A stretch of DNA of 64,000 nt. Origin: Collimonas sp. OK607 (lineage in GTDB: Bacteria > Pseudomonadota > Gammaproteobacteria > Burkholderiales > Burkholderiaceae_D). The stretch is from contig NZ_FOKF01000010.1 in NCBI RefSeq assembly GCF_900111995.1, forward strand, positions 1 to 64,000, read 5' to 3'. This document shows positions 33,886 to 42,439 of this stretch, one piece after another (the first letter of the stretch is position 1; each line of letters begins with the position of its first letter). The translations under genes were made by a program, and so were the position numbers. The notes under the pieces were generated by a model. That model was given only the letters and a program-made list of their open reading frames with translations. It was not told the origin of the DNA and searched no databases.

Positions 33886-34833
33886 ATGGACGTCGTGATT
33901 TCTTCCATCACCGACACGAACGGCATCCGCGTGCTGGAACTGGCTGCCGTCGATGGTGCGGCCCTGCCTTCCTACGAAGCCGGTGCACATATCGACGTGA
34001 CGTTGGGTAACGGCCTGGTGCGGCAGTACTTCCTGTGCTGCCGCGAGCCTTCCAGCGCCGGCTACCGCATCGCCGTCAAGCGCGAAGCCGGTTCGCGCGG
34101 GGGCTCGGCATGGCTGCATGACATGGCTCGTACCGGCAGCGTGCTCAGTATCGGCCCGCCACGCAATGCTTTTGCACTGGCGCCTCAGGCAGGGATGCAC
34201 TTGCTGTTCGCCGGAGGCATAGGCATCACTCCTATCTTGTCGATGGCATATACACTGCTACGGCGCAAACAGCCTTTCCGCCTGGCCTGCTATGTTCGCG
34301 ACGAGGCCAGCCTGGCATTTTCGACCGAGTTGAGAGCGAGCCCATTGGCGCCGTATGTAGAGGTATTCTGCGGTCTTGGTCCGCAGGACACGGCGGCCAG
34401 CATCGGCAAGTTGCTGGCTGCGGCTCCGGCGAACGACAGCCATGCCTACGTCTGCGGCCCGGCCGCATTCATGGATGCGGTCACCGCGCAAGCGGAGGCT
34501 CGATTCGGCGCCTCGGCCCTGCACAAGGAATCGTTCGGCGCAGTGCCAGCGTCAGGCACCTCAGAGCAACCCTTCGTATTGCGTCTTTCACGGACACAAT
34601 GCGACATCGCGATACCTGCAGGACGTAGCGCGCTGGCCTGCCTGCAGGATGCCGGCATCAACATCGACAGTTCCTGCGAAGTCGGTGTCTGCGGCACCTG
34701 CCGGACAGCGGTGCTGGACGGCGTGCCGGACCATCAGGGTTCTTTACTCAGTGCACAGGAGCGGAAAGCTAACAACTGCTTCCTTCCTTGCGTATCCCGT
34801 CCGCTGACACCTGTCCTCGTCATCGATCTTTAA
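33886..34833 (+). CDS. Second VanB-like oxidoreductase, orphan
   Basis: 315 residues with the same architecture as VanB: SYEAGAHIDVTLGNGLVRQY, the HLLFAGGIGITPILSMAYTL NAD-site, AYVCGPAAFMDAV, and the plant-type [2Fe-2S] cluster in CEVGVCGTCRTAVLDG with a final Cys in CFLPCVSRP. No Rieske oxygenase gene is adjacent, so its partner must lie elsewhere or it serves VanA too. ATG 33886 is preceded by CGGAGTCAGC; the frame is open further upstream but lacks family similarity. It abuts a broken LysR gene and ends in a strong hairpin. Confidence 0.87.
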   Translation: MDVVISSITDTNGIRVLELAAVDGAALPSYEAGAHIDVTLGNGLVRQYFLCCREPSSAGYRIAVKREAGSRGGSAWLHDMARTGSVLSIGPPRNAFALAPQAGMHLLFAGGIGITPILSMAYTLLRRKQPFRLACYVRDEASLAFSTELRASPLAPYVEVFCGLGPQDTAASIGKLLAAAPANDSHAYVCGPAAFMDAVTAQAEARFGASALHKESFGAVPASGTSEQPFVLRLSRTQCDIAIPAGRSALACLQDAGINIDSSCEVGVCGTCRTAVLDGVPDHQGSLLSAQERKANNCFLPCVSRPLTPVLVIDL

Positions 34834-34845
34834 TCGCAGTCCAAG

Positions 34846-34880
34846 GCGCGCGCAGGTGTTGTATCTTGACCTGCGCGCGC
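34846..34880. terminator. Hairpin after the orphan reductase gene
   Basis: Perfect 12-base stem GCGCGCGCAGGT / ACCTGCGCGCGC with an 11-base loop, 12 bases past the stop. No T-run follows on the plus side, but the stem is very stable and lies between convergent genes. Short AAATAATC direct repeats follow at 34918-34935. Confidence 0.65.
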
Positions 34881-35005
34881 GTCGACCTGGTTCGACAATC
34901 CCACATCCGCCTGTCAAACAAATAATCAAATAATCAAATACCCGTCGCGCCAACATAAACGGTACCGGGTATCCGGGGTCAGCCCCCATCCTCCCGGGTC
35001 CGGGT

Positions 35006-35719
35006 TTACGCCACGGCGACCAGGCGATCGAGCTTGTCGCCATCGGCCAGCAAGCTCGCGCTATCCGAGTCGTGCACGATGCGGCCGCGATCCAGTACGA
35101 TAGCGCGCTTGGTCAGCGACAACGCCAGCCGTGCATGCTGCTCGACCACAATCACTGACATTCCCTCTTCCTGCACCAGCTTGCGGATCACGCGCACCAG
35201 TTCCTGCACGATGATCGGCGCCAGGCCCTCCATTGGTTCATCCAGCAACAGGATGCGCGGATTGGTCATCAGCGCGCGGGCTATCGCCACCATCTGTTGC
35301 TCGCCGCCCGACAATTGATTGCCGAAGTTAGTGCGACGTTCAAGCAAACGCGGGAATATCTGGTAGATTTTCTGCAGATTCCACGGACCGGAACCGGCAC
35401 CGGAACGAGCCACCACTGTCAGATGCTCTTCCACCGTCAGCGACGGGAACATATGGCGTTCCTGCGGGACCCAGCCCAGCCCTGCGCGTGAACGTTTATA
35501 AGTCGGGACACGGGCGATATCTGCGCCGGCCCAACGGATACTGCCGCCATGCAAACGCGTCAATCCCATCATCGTCACCAGCAGGCTGGTTTTGCCAACA
35601 CCATTGCGCCCTAACAGGGCCAGGCTGTCGCCCTCGTTCATTTTGAATGACACATCTTCCAGCACGATGGACTCGCCGTAACCGGCGGTGACCTTATCGA
35701 GCGCCAGCAACTCACGCAT
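35006..35719 (-). CDS. livF: Liv-type ABC transporter ATPase (second)
   Basis: 237 residues. Walker A GRNGVGKTS, Q-loop region, signature LSGGEQQM, Walker B ILLLDEPMEGL and the VVEQHA switch His. This is the LivF subtype, pairing with LivG. ATG 35719 gives MRELLALDKVTAGYGES and overlaps the livG stop by eight bases. Last gene of a minus-strand unit pcaIJF - leader - livHMGF, so it probably powers uptake of an aromatic or dicarboxylic acid rather than leucine. That substrate call rests on context. Confidence 0.93.
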   Translation of the reverse strand: MRELLALDKVTAGYGESIVLEDVSFKMNEGDSLALLGRNGVGKTSLLVTMMGLTRLHGGSIRWAGADIARVPTYKRSRAGLGWVPQERHMFPSLTVEEHLTVVARSGAGSGPWNLQKIYQIFPRLLERRTNFGNQLSGGEQQMVAIARALMTNPRILLLDEPMEGLAPIIVQELVRVIRKLVQEEGMSVIVVEQHARLALSLTKRAIVLDRGRIVHDSDSASLLADGDKLDRLVAVA

Positions 35720-36473
35720 GTTCCGCCTCCCCCAGATAGACTTCCTTGACACGCGGGTCTGCCGCGATTTCCGCCGGCGTACCCTCGGTCAGCACTTTGC
35801 CCCCCACCAGCACCGTGATACGGTCGGCAAAGCGGAATACCAGCCCCATGTCATGTTCGATGAAAACCACGGTGACATCGCGCGGCAACAGAGCAATTAC
35901 TTCGAACAGTTCCTTGCTCTCAGCTTGCGGAATACCGGCTGCCGGCTCGTCGAGCAGCAGGATGCTCGGCTTGGTCGCCAGCGCCAGCGCGATCTCCACC
36001 AGCCGCTGCTTACCGTAAGCGAGGCTACGCGTGATGCTGTTGGCTTCTGCCGACAACTTGAGCGTAGCCAGCAATGCCATCGCCTCGTCGATAACGTCGG
36101 TATGCTTCTCGACGGTCTTGTACCAGACCGAGTGCAGGCCGCGCCGCTCGCAGATCGCCAAAACCACCGATTCCAGCACCGTCATGCCGGCGAACAGTGT
36201 ATTGATCTGGAAAGTGCGTGTCATGCCGCGCTGCACGCGCTTGTGCTGCGGCAGGTGCGTGATGTCCTGGTCACCCAGATAGACTTTGCCGCTACTGGGC
36301 GCATAACCGCCCGTCAGCAGGTTGATGAAGGTGGTCTTGCCGGCGCCGTTAGGGCCGATCAATGCATGGCGCGCACCCTTAGCGAAGGTCAGGCTCACAT
36401 CGCTGTTGGCGGCGAACGCTCCCCAGCTCTTGGACAAGCCTTCGGTGCGAAGAGCAATATCTTGTTTCGTCAT
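35712..36473 (-). CDS. livG: Liv-type ABC transporter ATPase (first)
   Basis: 253 residues. Walker A GPNGAGKTT, signature-region SLAYGKQRLVEIALAL (the LivG-type C-loop variant LAYGKQR), Walker B ILLLDEPAAGI and the FIEHDMGLVF switch. ATG 36473 overlaps the livM stop by four bases, giving tight coupling. Forms the ATPase heterodimer with LivF under the LivHM permease. Confidence 0.93.
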   Translation of the reverse strand: MTKQDIALRTEGLSKSWGAFAANSDVSLTFAKGARHALIGPNGAGKTTFINLLTGGYAPSSGKVYLGDQDITHLPQHKRVQRGMTRTFQINTLFAGMTVLESVVLAICERRGLHSVWYKTVEKHTDVIDEAMALLATLKLSAEANSITRSLAYGKQRLVEIALALATKPSILLLDEPAAGIPQAESKELFEVIALLPRDVTVVFIEHDMGLVFRFADRITVLVGGKVLTEGTPAEIAADPRVKEVYLGEAEHA

Positions 36474-37525
36474 GCTTGCTCCTTGCGGGACGATGGTTTC
36501 AAACGCTGGACGATCAGATCAAGTCCACCCAGGATACCGCCACGCGCAAACAGCACGATCAGGATCAGCAGCAGGCCGATATAAAACTGCCAGTAGGCCG
36601 GATTCAGGCCGGAGATATAGTCCTGCGCCAGCATGAAGATTGCGGCGCCGATCAAGGCGCCATACAAGCGTCCGGTCCCGCCCAGCACCAACATGATCAA
36701 CAATTCAGCCGAACGCGGAAAACCCAGCATGTCGAGGCCGACAAACTGTGTGGTCTGCGCCAGCAGTGCGCCGGCCACGCCAGCGATGGCGGCGGAGACG
36801 GTGAATACTGTCACCAGGCGGCGGTTGACGTCGGCGCCCAGTGCAGGCATGCGCCGCCCGCCTTCGCGGATACCGATCAGGCTCAGGCCGAACGGCGACT
36901 TGACCAACCGGCGCATCCCCACAAATACGATGAATAGCGTCGCCAGGCTATAGCAATAAGCGACCTTGCCATTCAGGTCGAACTCGAACAGGCCGAGCAG
37001 TTTGCCGCCCGTCATGCCGGACAGGCCGTCAACGCCGCCAGTGATGAAAGCGGCTTTATTGGCGGCCTCAAACAACATCAGGCCGATACCCAGCGTGACC
37101 ATCAACCGGGTCAGGTCCTGGCCGCGCACCACAAGGAAGGAGGTAATGAAACCAAACAGCCCAGCCACCACCGCGCCGGCCAGCAATCCGCTGAACGGCT
37201 CGTTCCATCCATGTACCGACAGCAGGCCGGCGGTGTAGGCGCCCAGGCCGAAAAATGCGGCGTGACCCAGCGAGACTATGCCGGCGTAGCCAAGGATCAG
37301 GTCCAGCGACAGCGCGAACAGGCCGACGATCATGATCTGGCTGATCAGCACCAGATAGCCGGGAAAGAGAAAATAAGCAGCCACCGGCAGCAACCAGAAG
37401 ACGATCTCCAGCGGTTTCCAGCGGTCATTCGGCAAACGCAGTAAAGATCTCATATCAGCTTGGTTCCGGTTAGTTGGCACAGGTACAGGCGCCGCCTCGA
37501 CAGCGGCCTTGGTGACGGCGCTCAT
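36470..37525 (-). CDS. livM: Liv-type ABC permease LivM
   Basis: 351 residues, about nine hydrophobic helices after a 45-residue cytosolic N-terminus. ALSLDLILGYAGIVSLGHAA and the IREGGRRMPALGADVNRRLV coupling loop (EAA-like) are diagnostic for LivM. It partners with LivH. The start overlaps the livH stop by four bases. The coupling with pcaIJF upstream points to an aromatic-catabolism role. Confidence 0.92.
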   Translation of the reverse strand: MSAVTKAAVEAAPVPVPTNRNQADMRSLLRLPNDRWKPLEIVFWLLPVAAYFLFPGYLVLISQIMIVGLFALSLDLILGYAGIVSLGHAAFFGLGAYTAGLLSVHGWNEPFSGLLAGAVVAGLFGFITSFLVVRGQDLTRLMVTLGIGLMLFEAANKAAFITGGVDGLSGMTGGKLLGLFEFDLNGKVAYCYSLATLFIVFVGMRRLVKSPFGLSLIGIREGGRRMPALGADVNRRLVTVFTVSAAIAGVAGALLAQTTQFVGLDMLGFPRSAELLIMLVLGGTGRLYGALIGAAIFMLAQDYISGLNPAYWQFYIGLLLILIVLFARGGILGGLDLIVQRLKPSSRKEQA

Positions 37526-38388
37526 GCTTTCCTCCGCATCAAACCGGCCGGGAACAGGATCAACAACAGCACCATCAAGCCATAGATGACGAACGCGCCC
37601 ACCTGCGGCACATAGTATTTGCCAGCCACGTCGAACACGCCAAGGATCAGCGCCGCCACCAGCGGCCCCTTGATCGTGCCAGCGCCGCCTACCGCTACCA
37701 CCAGCAGGAAATAGACCATGTACTTGATCGGGAATGTCGGGTCCAGGCCTAGTACGTCAATGCCCAGGCCGCCGCCCAAACCCGCCAGGCCTGAGCCCAA
37801 CGCAAAGGTCAGGCTGAACACCAGGCTGACGTTGATGCCGAGGCCGGCGGACGCGGTCTGGTTATCGACCGCGGCACGGATCTGCGCGCCAAAGCGGGTG
37901 CGCTCGATCAGCAATCCCAACGCGACCGTAATCAGGACCACCACGCCGATCAGGAACAAACGATAGGCGCCTACGTCGAGCCCGAACAATGAAACCTGGC
38001 CGCGTAGCCAGTCCGGCAGCGTCACCGGTTGCTGCGTCGGTCCGTACAGCCATGTGGCGCCGGCCACCGCCATGAACGTCAGGCCGATGGAGAATAATAC
38101 CTGGTCCAGATGGCTGGCTTTGTACAGGCGCCGGTACAGCAGGCGTTCCAGTACCAGCCCCACTGCCGCCGATGCGATGAAGGCCAGCAGCAGCGACGGC
38201 AGGAACGGCACGCCATAGCGCGACAGCACCGTCACGCTGACATAGCCGCCCAGCATGGCGAAGGCGCCGTGCGCCAGGTTGATGAAGTTCATCATGCCCA
38301 TCGTTACCGACAGGCCCACGCTGATGAGGAAAAGAAGGCTGCCGTAGGCGATGCCGTCAAACAGCACGCCGATCAGGTTGGTTAGCAT
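37522..38388 (-). CDS. livH: Liv-type ABC permease LivH
   Basis: 288 residues, eight or so hydrophobic helices, with GVLFDGIAYGSLLFLISVGL, MGMMNFINLAHGAFAMLGGY and IRAAVDNQTASAGLGINV as family landmarks. Its ATG (38388-38386) overlaps the stop of a 29-codon upstream frame in the arrangement ATGCTAA, and its ribosome site GAGAGG lies in a perfect hairpin stem, so translation probably depends on reading the leader. It lies 114 bases after pcaF in the same direction. Confidence 0.93.
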   Translation of the reverse strand: MLTNLIGVLFDGIAYGSLLFLISVGLSVTMGMMNFINLAHGAFAMLGGYVSVTVLSRYGVPFLPSLLLAFIASAAVGLVLERLLYRRLYKASHLDQVLFSIGLTFMAVAGATWLYGPTQQPVTLPDWLRGQVSLFGLDVGAYRLFLIGVVVLITVALGLLIERTRFGAQIRAAVDNQTASAGLGINVSLVFSLTFALGSGLAGLGGGLGIDVLGLDPTFPIKYMVYFLLVVAVGGAGTIKGPLVAALILGVFDVAGKYYVPQVGAFVIYGLMVLLLILFPAGLMRRKA

Positions 38389-38471
38389 GGCGGCCTCTCG
38401 CGCGAGAGGGATGTGCCGCAGATTTCTTTGTTGTTTATTTTTTTATTTATTTTGTCTATCTTATTACTCAT
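38382..38471 (-). CDS. 29-codon leader peptide frame overlapping livH
   Basis: Starts at ATG 38471 behind AGCAGGAGACACA, a very strong ribosome site, 31 bases after the pcaF stop. The first 17 residues are Lys/Asn/Ile-rich (MSNKIDKINKKINNKEI) with three rare ATA codons in a GC-rich genome; the last 12 are encoded by GC-rich sequence that includes the livH ribosome site and the hairpin. It stops with TAA two bases past the livH ATG. It may exist for translational coupling or stalling rather than for its product. No match known to me; the reality of the peptide is inferred from its start signal and overlap. Confidence 0.55.
   Translation of the reverse strand: MSNKIDKINKKINNKEICGTSLSRERPPC
38394..38409 (-). 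promoter_or_regulatory. Hairpin masking the livH ribosome site
   Basis: Perfect 16-base palindrome; as RNA, CCTCTC pairs with GAGAGG across GCGC. GAGAGG is the livH Shine-Dalgarno, six bases before its ATG. A ribosome reading the leader frame would open it. Confidence 0.6.
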
Positions 38472-38502
38472 TGTGTCTCCTGCTGTCTTCAATGTTGAGG
38501 CT

Positions 38503-39714
38503 TCATACCCGCTCGATAACGATGGCAATACCTTGTCCCACGCCGATGCACATGGTGCACAACGCATAGCGACCGCCGGTACGATGTAGCTGATACATCG
38601 CGGTGGTCACCAGTCGGGCGCCGCTCATGCCCAGCGGGTGGCCCAATGCAATCGCGCCGCCCAGCGGGTTGACGCGCGGATCATCGTCGCGCAGGCCCAG
38701 TTCACGCAGTACGGCCAGCCCCTGCGAGGCGAACGCTTCGTTCAGTTCGATGATATCCATCTGGTCCAACGTCATGCCCAGCTGGCGCATCAGCTTCTGC
38801 GTGGCCGGTGCCGGGCCGATCCCCATCACGCGCGGTGCCACGCCTGCAGTCGCCATGCCGACGATGCGTGCGCGCGGCGTCAGGCCGTGGCGCGCCGCTG
38901 CTTCGGCGCTGGCGATCAGCAGCGCGCAGGCGCCGTCGTTGACACCGGAGGCATTGCCGGCGGTGACACTGCCATCGGCACGCACCACGCCTTTCAGGCG
39001 GGCAAGTGCTTCAGCCGTGGTCTCGCGCGGATGCTCATCCTGTGAGAAGACGATGGAATCGCCCTTCTTCTGCACCAACGACACCGGTACAATCTCGTCG
39101 CTGAACAAGCCGTCGCGCTGGGCGCGGGCGGTTTTTTGCTGGCTGGTCAACGCGAATTTATCCTGGTCGGCGCGGCTTATCTTGTATTCGTCAGCCACGT
39201 TTTCGGCCGTCTCCGGCATCGCGTCGACGCCGTACAGTTCTTTCATCACCTTGTTCGGAAAGCGCCAGCCAATGGTGGTGTCATAAATGGCGGCGCTACG
39301 CGAAAACGCCGCGTCTGCCTTGCCCATGACAAAAGGCGCACGCGTCATCGATTCCACGCCGCCGGCAATCATCAAGCTGGCGTCGCCGGACTGGATCGCT
39401 CGCGCCGCTGTGCCAACCGCATCCATGCCGGAACCGCACAGGCGGTTGATAGTGGAGCCGGGAACTTCCTGCGGCAGACCGGCCAGCAACGCCGACATGC
39501 GCGCCACGTTGCGGTTGTCTTCACCGGCCTGGTTGGCGCAGCCGTATATCACATCGTCGACTTCTTTCCAGTCGACGGCGGCATTGCGCCGCATCAGTTC
39601 ACGCAGCGGCACCGCACCGAGGTCGTCGGCGCGCATATCCTTCAGCGAACCGCCGTAGCGGCCGATGGGCGTGCGGATCGCATCGCAGATAAATGCTTCT
39701 TTGATTTCTTTCAT
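38503..39714 (-). CDS. pcaF: Beta-ketoadipyl-CoA thiolase
   Basis: 403 residues, thiolase fold. It splits beta-ketoadipyl-CoA with CoA into succinyl-CoA and acetyl-CoA. Nucleophile C93 in INRLCGSGMDAV, base His in GGAIALGHPLGMSGARL and the second Cys in CTMCIGVGQG are all present. EAFICDAIRTPIGRYGG is the characteristic PcaF N-terminus. I use ATG 39714, with GAGGACAAC before it. Third gene of pcaIJF, 11 bases after pcaJ; the leader of livH begins 31 bases on. Confidence 0.95.
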   Translation of the reverse strand: MKEIKEAFICDAIRTPIGRYGGSLKDMRADDLGAVPLRELMRRNAAVDWKEVDDVIYGCANQAGEDNRNVARMSALLAGLPQEVPGSTINRLCGSGMDAVGTAARAIQSGDASLMIAGGVESMTRAPFVMGKADAAFSRSAAIYDTTIGWRFPNKVMKELYGVDAMPETAENVADEYKISRADQDKFALTSQQKTARAQRDGLFSDEIVPVSLVQKKGDSIVFSQDEHPRETTAEALARLKGVVRADGSVTAGNASGVNDGACALLIASAEAAARHGLTPRARIVGMATAGVAPRVMGIGPAPATQKLMRQLGMTLDQMDIIELNEAFASQGLAVLRELGLRDDDPRVNPLGGAIALGHPLGMSGARLVTTAMYQLHRTGGRYALCTMCIGVGQGIAIVIERV

Positions 39715-39725
39715 GTTGTCCTCGC

Positions 39726-40391
39726 TCATTTCGCCGGCGGCAGCAAAGTTGCTGCGGTCGCGGCCTGCAATTCTTCAAAGCTCAATCCAGGCGCCATTTC
39801 CAGCACCGCAAGCCCGACCGGTGTAACGTCCAGCACGGCCATGTCGGTATAGATGCGGTTGACGCAGGCCACACCGGTCAGCGGATAACTGCACTGTTCC
39901 ACGATCTTGCTTTCGCCGGTCTTGGTCTGGTGATCCATCATTACGAACACCTGCTTGGCTCCGATGGCCAGGTCCATTGCGCCGCCGACAGCCGGAATCG
40001 CATCCGGCGCGCCGGTGTGCCAGTTGGCCAGGTCGCCGTTGGCTGCTACCTGGAAGGCGCCTAATACGCAGATATCCAGATGGCCGCCGCGCATCATGGC
40101 GAACGAATCTCCATGGTGGAAATAGGCGCCGCCGACCAGCAGCGTCACCGGCTGCTTGCCGGCATTGATCAAGTCGTCGTCCTCCTCGCCGGGCGCCGGC
40201 GCCGGGCCCATGCCGAGCAAACCGTTTTCGCTGTGCAGGAACACTTCGCGCTCGGTCGGCAGGTAGTTGGCGACCTTGGTCGGCAAGCCTATCCCCAGAT
40301 TGACGTAAGCGCCTTCAGGGATATCCTGCGCCACACGGGCGGCGATTTGTTCGCGGGTATAACGAGTCGAGTTCGGATTCTGGTTCGTCAT
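39726..40391 (-). CDS. pcaJ: 3-Oxoadipate CoA-transferase subunit B
   Basis: 221 residues. Family I CoA-transferase beta subunit; the catalytic glutamate is E55 in HSENGLLGMGP, which forms the glutamyl-CoA thioester. VNLGIGLPTKVANYLP and GGAMDLAIGAKQVFVMMDHQ are typical. With PcaI it moves CoA from succinyl-CoA to beta-ketoadipate. ATG overlaps the pcaI stop by four bases. Confidence 0.95.
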   Translation of the reverse strand: MTNQNPNSTRYTREQIAARVAQDIPEGAYVNLGIGLPTKVANYLPTEREVFLHSENGLLGMGPAPAPGEEDDDLINAGKQPVTLLVGGAYFHHGDSFAMMRGGHLDICVLGAFQVAANGDLANWHTGAPDAIPAVGGAMDLAIGAKQVFVMMDHQTKTGESKIVEQCSYPLTGVACVNRIYTDMAVLDVTPVGLAVLEMAPGLSFEELQAATAATLLPPAK

Positions 40392-41053
40392 GCTGCCTCC
40401 TGCACCACACGTTGCACAAAGATGCCGGGCGTTATGATCGCTTCCGGATCCAGCTCGCCCAGCGCCACCACTTTCTGCACCTGGGCCACGGTAACTTTGG
40501 CCGCCATCGCCATGATGGGACCGAAATTACGCGCGGTCTTGCGGTACACGAGATTGCCCCAGCGGTCGCCATGCAGCGCCTTGATCAGCGCAAAATCGGC
40601 ATGGATCGGCGACTCCAGCACGTACATGCGGCCATTGATCTCGCGCGTCTCCTTGCCGGCGGCCAGCAGCGTGCCGTAGCCGGTCGGCGTAAAGAAACCG
40701 CCGATGCCGGCGCCGGCCGCGCGGATGCGTTCGGCCAGGTTGCCCTGCGGGGTCAGTTCCAGCTCGATCTTGCCGGCGCGGTACAGCGCGTCGAAATGCT
40801 GGGAATCGGCCTGGCGCGGGAAGGAGCAAATAATCTTGCGCACCCGGCCCGCCGCCAGCAGCGCGGCCAATCCGGTGTCGCCGTTGCCAGCGTTGTTGTT
40901 GACGATGGTGAGCTCGCGCGCACCTTGTTCAATCAGCGCGTCGATCAGGGCAGCCGGCATGCCGGCGTTGCCAAAGCCGCCGATCATGACGGTCGCGCCG
41001 TCATGAATGTCGGCCACGGCGCGCTCGATTGATTCAAATGTTTTGTCGATCAT
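40388..41053 (-). CDS. pcaI: 3-Oxoadipate CoA-transferase subunit A
   Basis: 221 residues, alpha subunit of the family I CoA-transferase. GATVMIGGFGNAGMPAALID, the NNAGNGDTGLAALL stretch and GFFTPTGYGTLLAAGKETRE are family landmarks. ATG 41053 is chosen because MIDKTFESIERAVADI is the usual start. First gene of the pcaIJF-livHMGF unit. A PcaR-like operator lies 77 bases upstream, shared with the divergent IclR gene. Confidence 0.94.
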   Translation of the reverse strand: MIDKTFESIERAVADIHDGATVMIGGFGNAGMPAALIDALIEQGARELTIVNNNAGNGDTGLAALLAAGRVRKIICSFPRQADSQHFDALYRAGKIELELTPQGNLAERIRAAGAGIGGFFTPTGYGTLLAAGKETREINGRMYVLESPIHADFALIKALHGDRWGNLVYRKTARNFGPIMAMAAKVTVAQVQKVVALGELDPEAIITPGIFVQRVVQEAA

Positions 41054-41130
41054 ATTCCGTCTCGGTGATGCGCACGGCCGCAGATTTGCCATCGTGCGCT
41101 GCCGGCTGTCTTAGCCAAACATACAATTGT

Positions 41131-41145
41131 GTGCGATAATCGAAC
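41131..41145. promoter_or_regulatory. PcaR-like operator before pcaI
   Basis: GTGCGATAATCGAAC, whose complement GTTCGATTATCGCAC differs at one central base from the GTTCGATAATCGCAC site I recall for PcaR/PobR-type IclR regulators. The identical 15 bases recur at 43571. It sits between pcaI and the divergent IclR gene. Confidence 0.75.
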
Positions 41146-41244
41146 TAATGATTGATTACCGAACGTTTAGTGTATCTAGCAGTTACCACCCAGGTCAAGA
41201 AAAAAAACACCTTTCGAAGCCAACTCCTGCATTAAAATCACACC

Positions 41245-42099
41245 ATGTCCAAGACCACAACCACCAAAGCCCGCCTCATCGCAGAGACAATAGAGGCAGG
41301 CGCAGAGGAGCACGAACCCAGCATCGCCGAACAGATCGACGCGATGGCCGACCCTAGCTTCATGACGTCGCTGGCACGCGGCCTTGCCGTGGTACAGGCA
41401 TTCAGCGATTCACGTAAGCCGCAAACCATCGCCAACATCAGCCAGAAAACCGGTATCCCGCGCGCAGCCGTGCGACGCTGCCTGCATACGCTGCGCGAAT
41501 TGGGTTATGTGGACGCAGAGCTGAACAATTTCTCGCTGCGCCCCAAGGTGCTGACTCTAGGCTACTCCTATTTGTCGTCGACGCCGCTGACGGTATCGGC
41601 CCAACCTTGTCTGAACAATATCAGTCGCACGTTGAATGAATCGAGCTCGCTGGCGGTGCTGGACGATGATGAAATACTGTACGTAGCCCGCGCCGCCACC
41701 TCACGCGTGATGTCGGTTGCGCTGAACACCGGCAGCCGCCTGCCCGCCTACTGTACGTCTCTCGGACGCGTAATGCTGGCGCACATGCCACCAGCCGAGC
41801 TTGACCAGTATCTGGCCCGCACCAAACTGCGGCCGCTGACTGAAAACACGGTAACCAGCGTCAAGCGGCTGCGTGCGATCCTGGCTGACGTACGTCAAGC
41901 TGGTTACGCTGTCATCGATGAGGAATTGGAACTTGGTTTGCGCTCGATAGCAGTGCCGGTGCGCGGTGCATCGGGCACAGTCCTGGCGGCGTTGAACGTG
42001 GGCGCGCAGGTAGCGCGTGTCAGTGTCAAGCAGTTGGAACAGGAGTTCCTGCCCGTGCTGTTACGCGGCGCCCAGGAGTTGTCCATCCTGCTGCCTTAA
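41245..42099 (+). CDS. pcaR: IclR-family regulator, PcaR group, next to pcaI
   Basis: 284 residues. A 35-residue polar extension precedes the winged helix (TIANISQKTGIPRAAVRRCL, HTLRELGYVDAELNNFSLRP), then the effector domain (YCTSLGRVMLAHMPPAEL, VRQAGYAVIDEELELGLRSI, AVPVRGASGTVLAALNVG). The FMTSLARGLAVVQAFSDSRK linker is typical of PcaR proteins, which activate pca genes with beta-ketoadipate. Divergent from pcaIJF; the matching operator also lies upstream of the porin/binding-protein pair, so these are likely one regulon. The symbol follows context. Confidence 0.88.
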   Translation: MSKTTTTKARLIAETIEAGAEEHEPSIAEQIDAMADPSFMTSLARGLAVVQAFSDSRKPQTIANISQKTGIPRAAVRRCLHTLRELGYVDAELNNFSLRPKVLTLGYSYLSSTPLTVSAQPCLNNISRTLNESSSLAVLDDDEILYVARAATSRVMSVALNTGSRLPAYCTSLGRVMLAHMPPAELDQYLARTKLRPLTENTVTSVKRLRAILADVRQAGYAVIDEELELGLRSIAVPVRGASGTVLAALNVGAQVARVSVKQLEQEFLPVLLRGAQELSILLP

Positions 42100-42176
42100 G
42101 CGGCAACGCCCCTCGCCGAACATAAGTAACTACACAAGTTACGATATCCAGATGCGCATCGACGACATAGTGATCT

Positions 42177-42228
42177 GGGGTCGGAGTCGACTTTCGCAGG
42201 CCGTATCGCGAAACTTGACTCTGACCCC
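42177..42228. repeat. REP-like inverted repeat 1
   Basis: 52 bases from GGGGTC to GACCCC: arms GGGGTCGGAGTCGACTTTCG and CGAAACTTGACTCTGACCCC pair with few mismatches. It lies in the 340-base gap (42100-42439) between the convergent IclR and porin genes; apart from the two elements I see nothing in that gap. Confidence 0.75.
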
Positions 42229-42314
42229 ACATCACGGCTACGGAGAACGGTAGTTCACTTCACGCAGGTTTGTTTCTTCGCGTTTTACCACTTCTACTCC
42301 GTGGTCCACTAAGC

Positions 42315-42368
42315 GGGGTCAGAGTGAAGTTTCGGCGGTAAAGCATACCGAAAGTTCACTCTGACCCC
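42315..42368. repeat. REP-like inverted repeat 2
   Basis: 54 bases. Arms GGGGTCAGAGTGAA and TTCACTCTGACCCC pair perfectly, with a further GTTTCGG / CCGAAAG inner stem. Same GGGGTCAGAGT core as element 1, 86 bases away. Confidence 0.8.
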
Positions 42369-42439
42369 GGTTAGTTCGGGCTACTCCTCGCACATGCCGT
42401 AAAATACTTCGGCATTGCAAACAGATTTCGAATAGCTCC

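Noticed and set aside
34918..34937. AAATAATC direct repeats as a CRISPR-like or iteron array
   Set aside because: Only two short contiguous units in an AT-rich patch; no spacers and no replication gene nearby.
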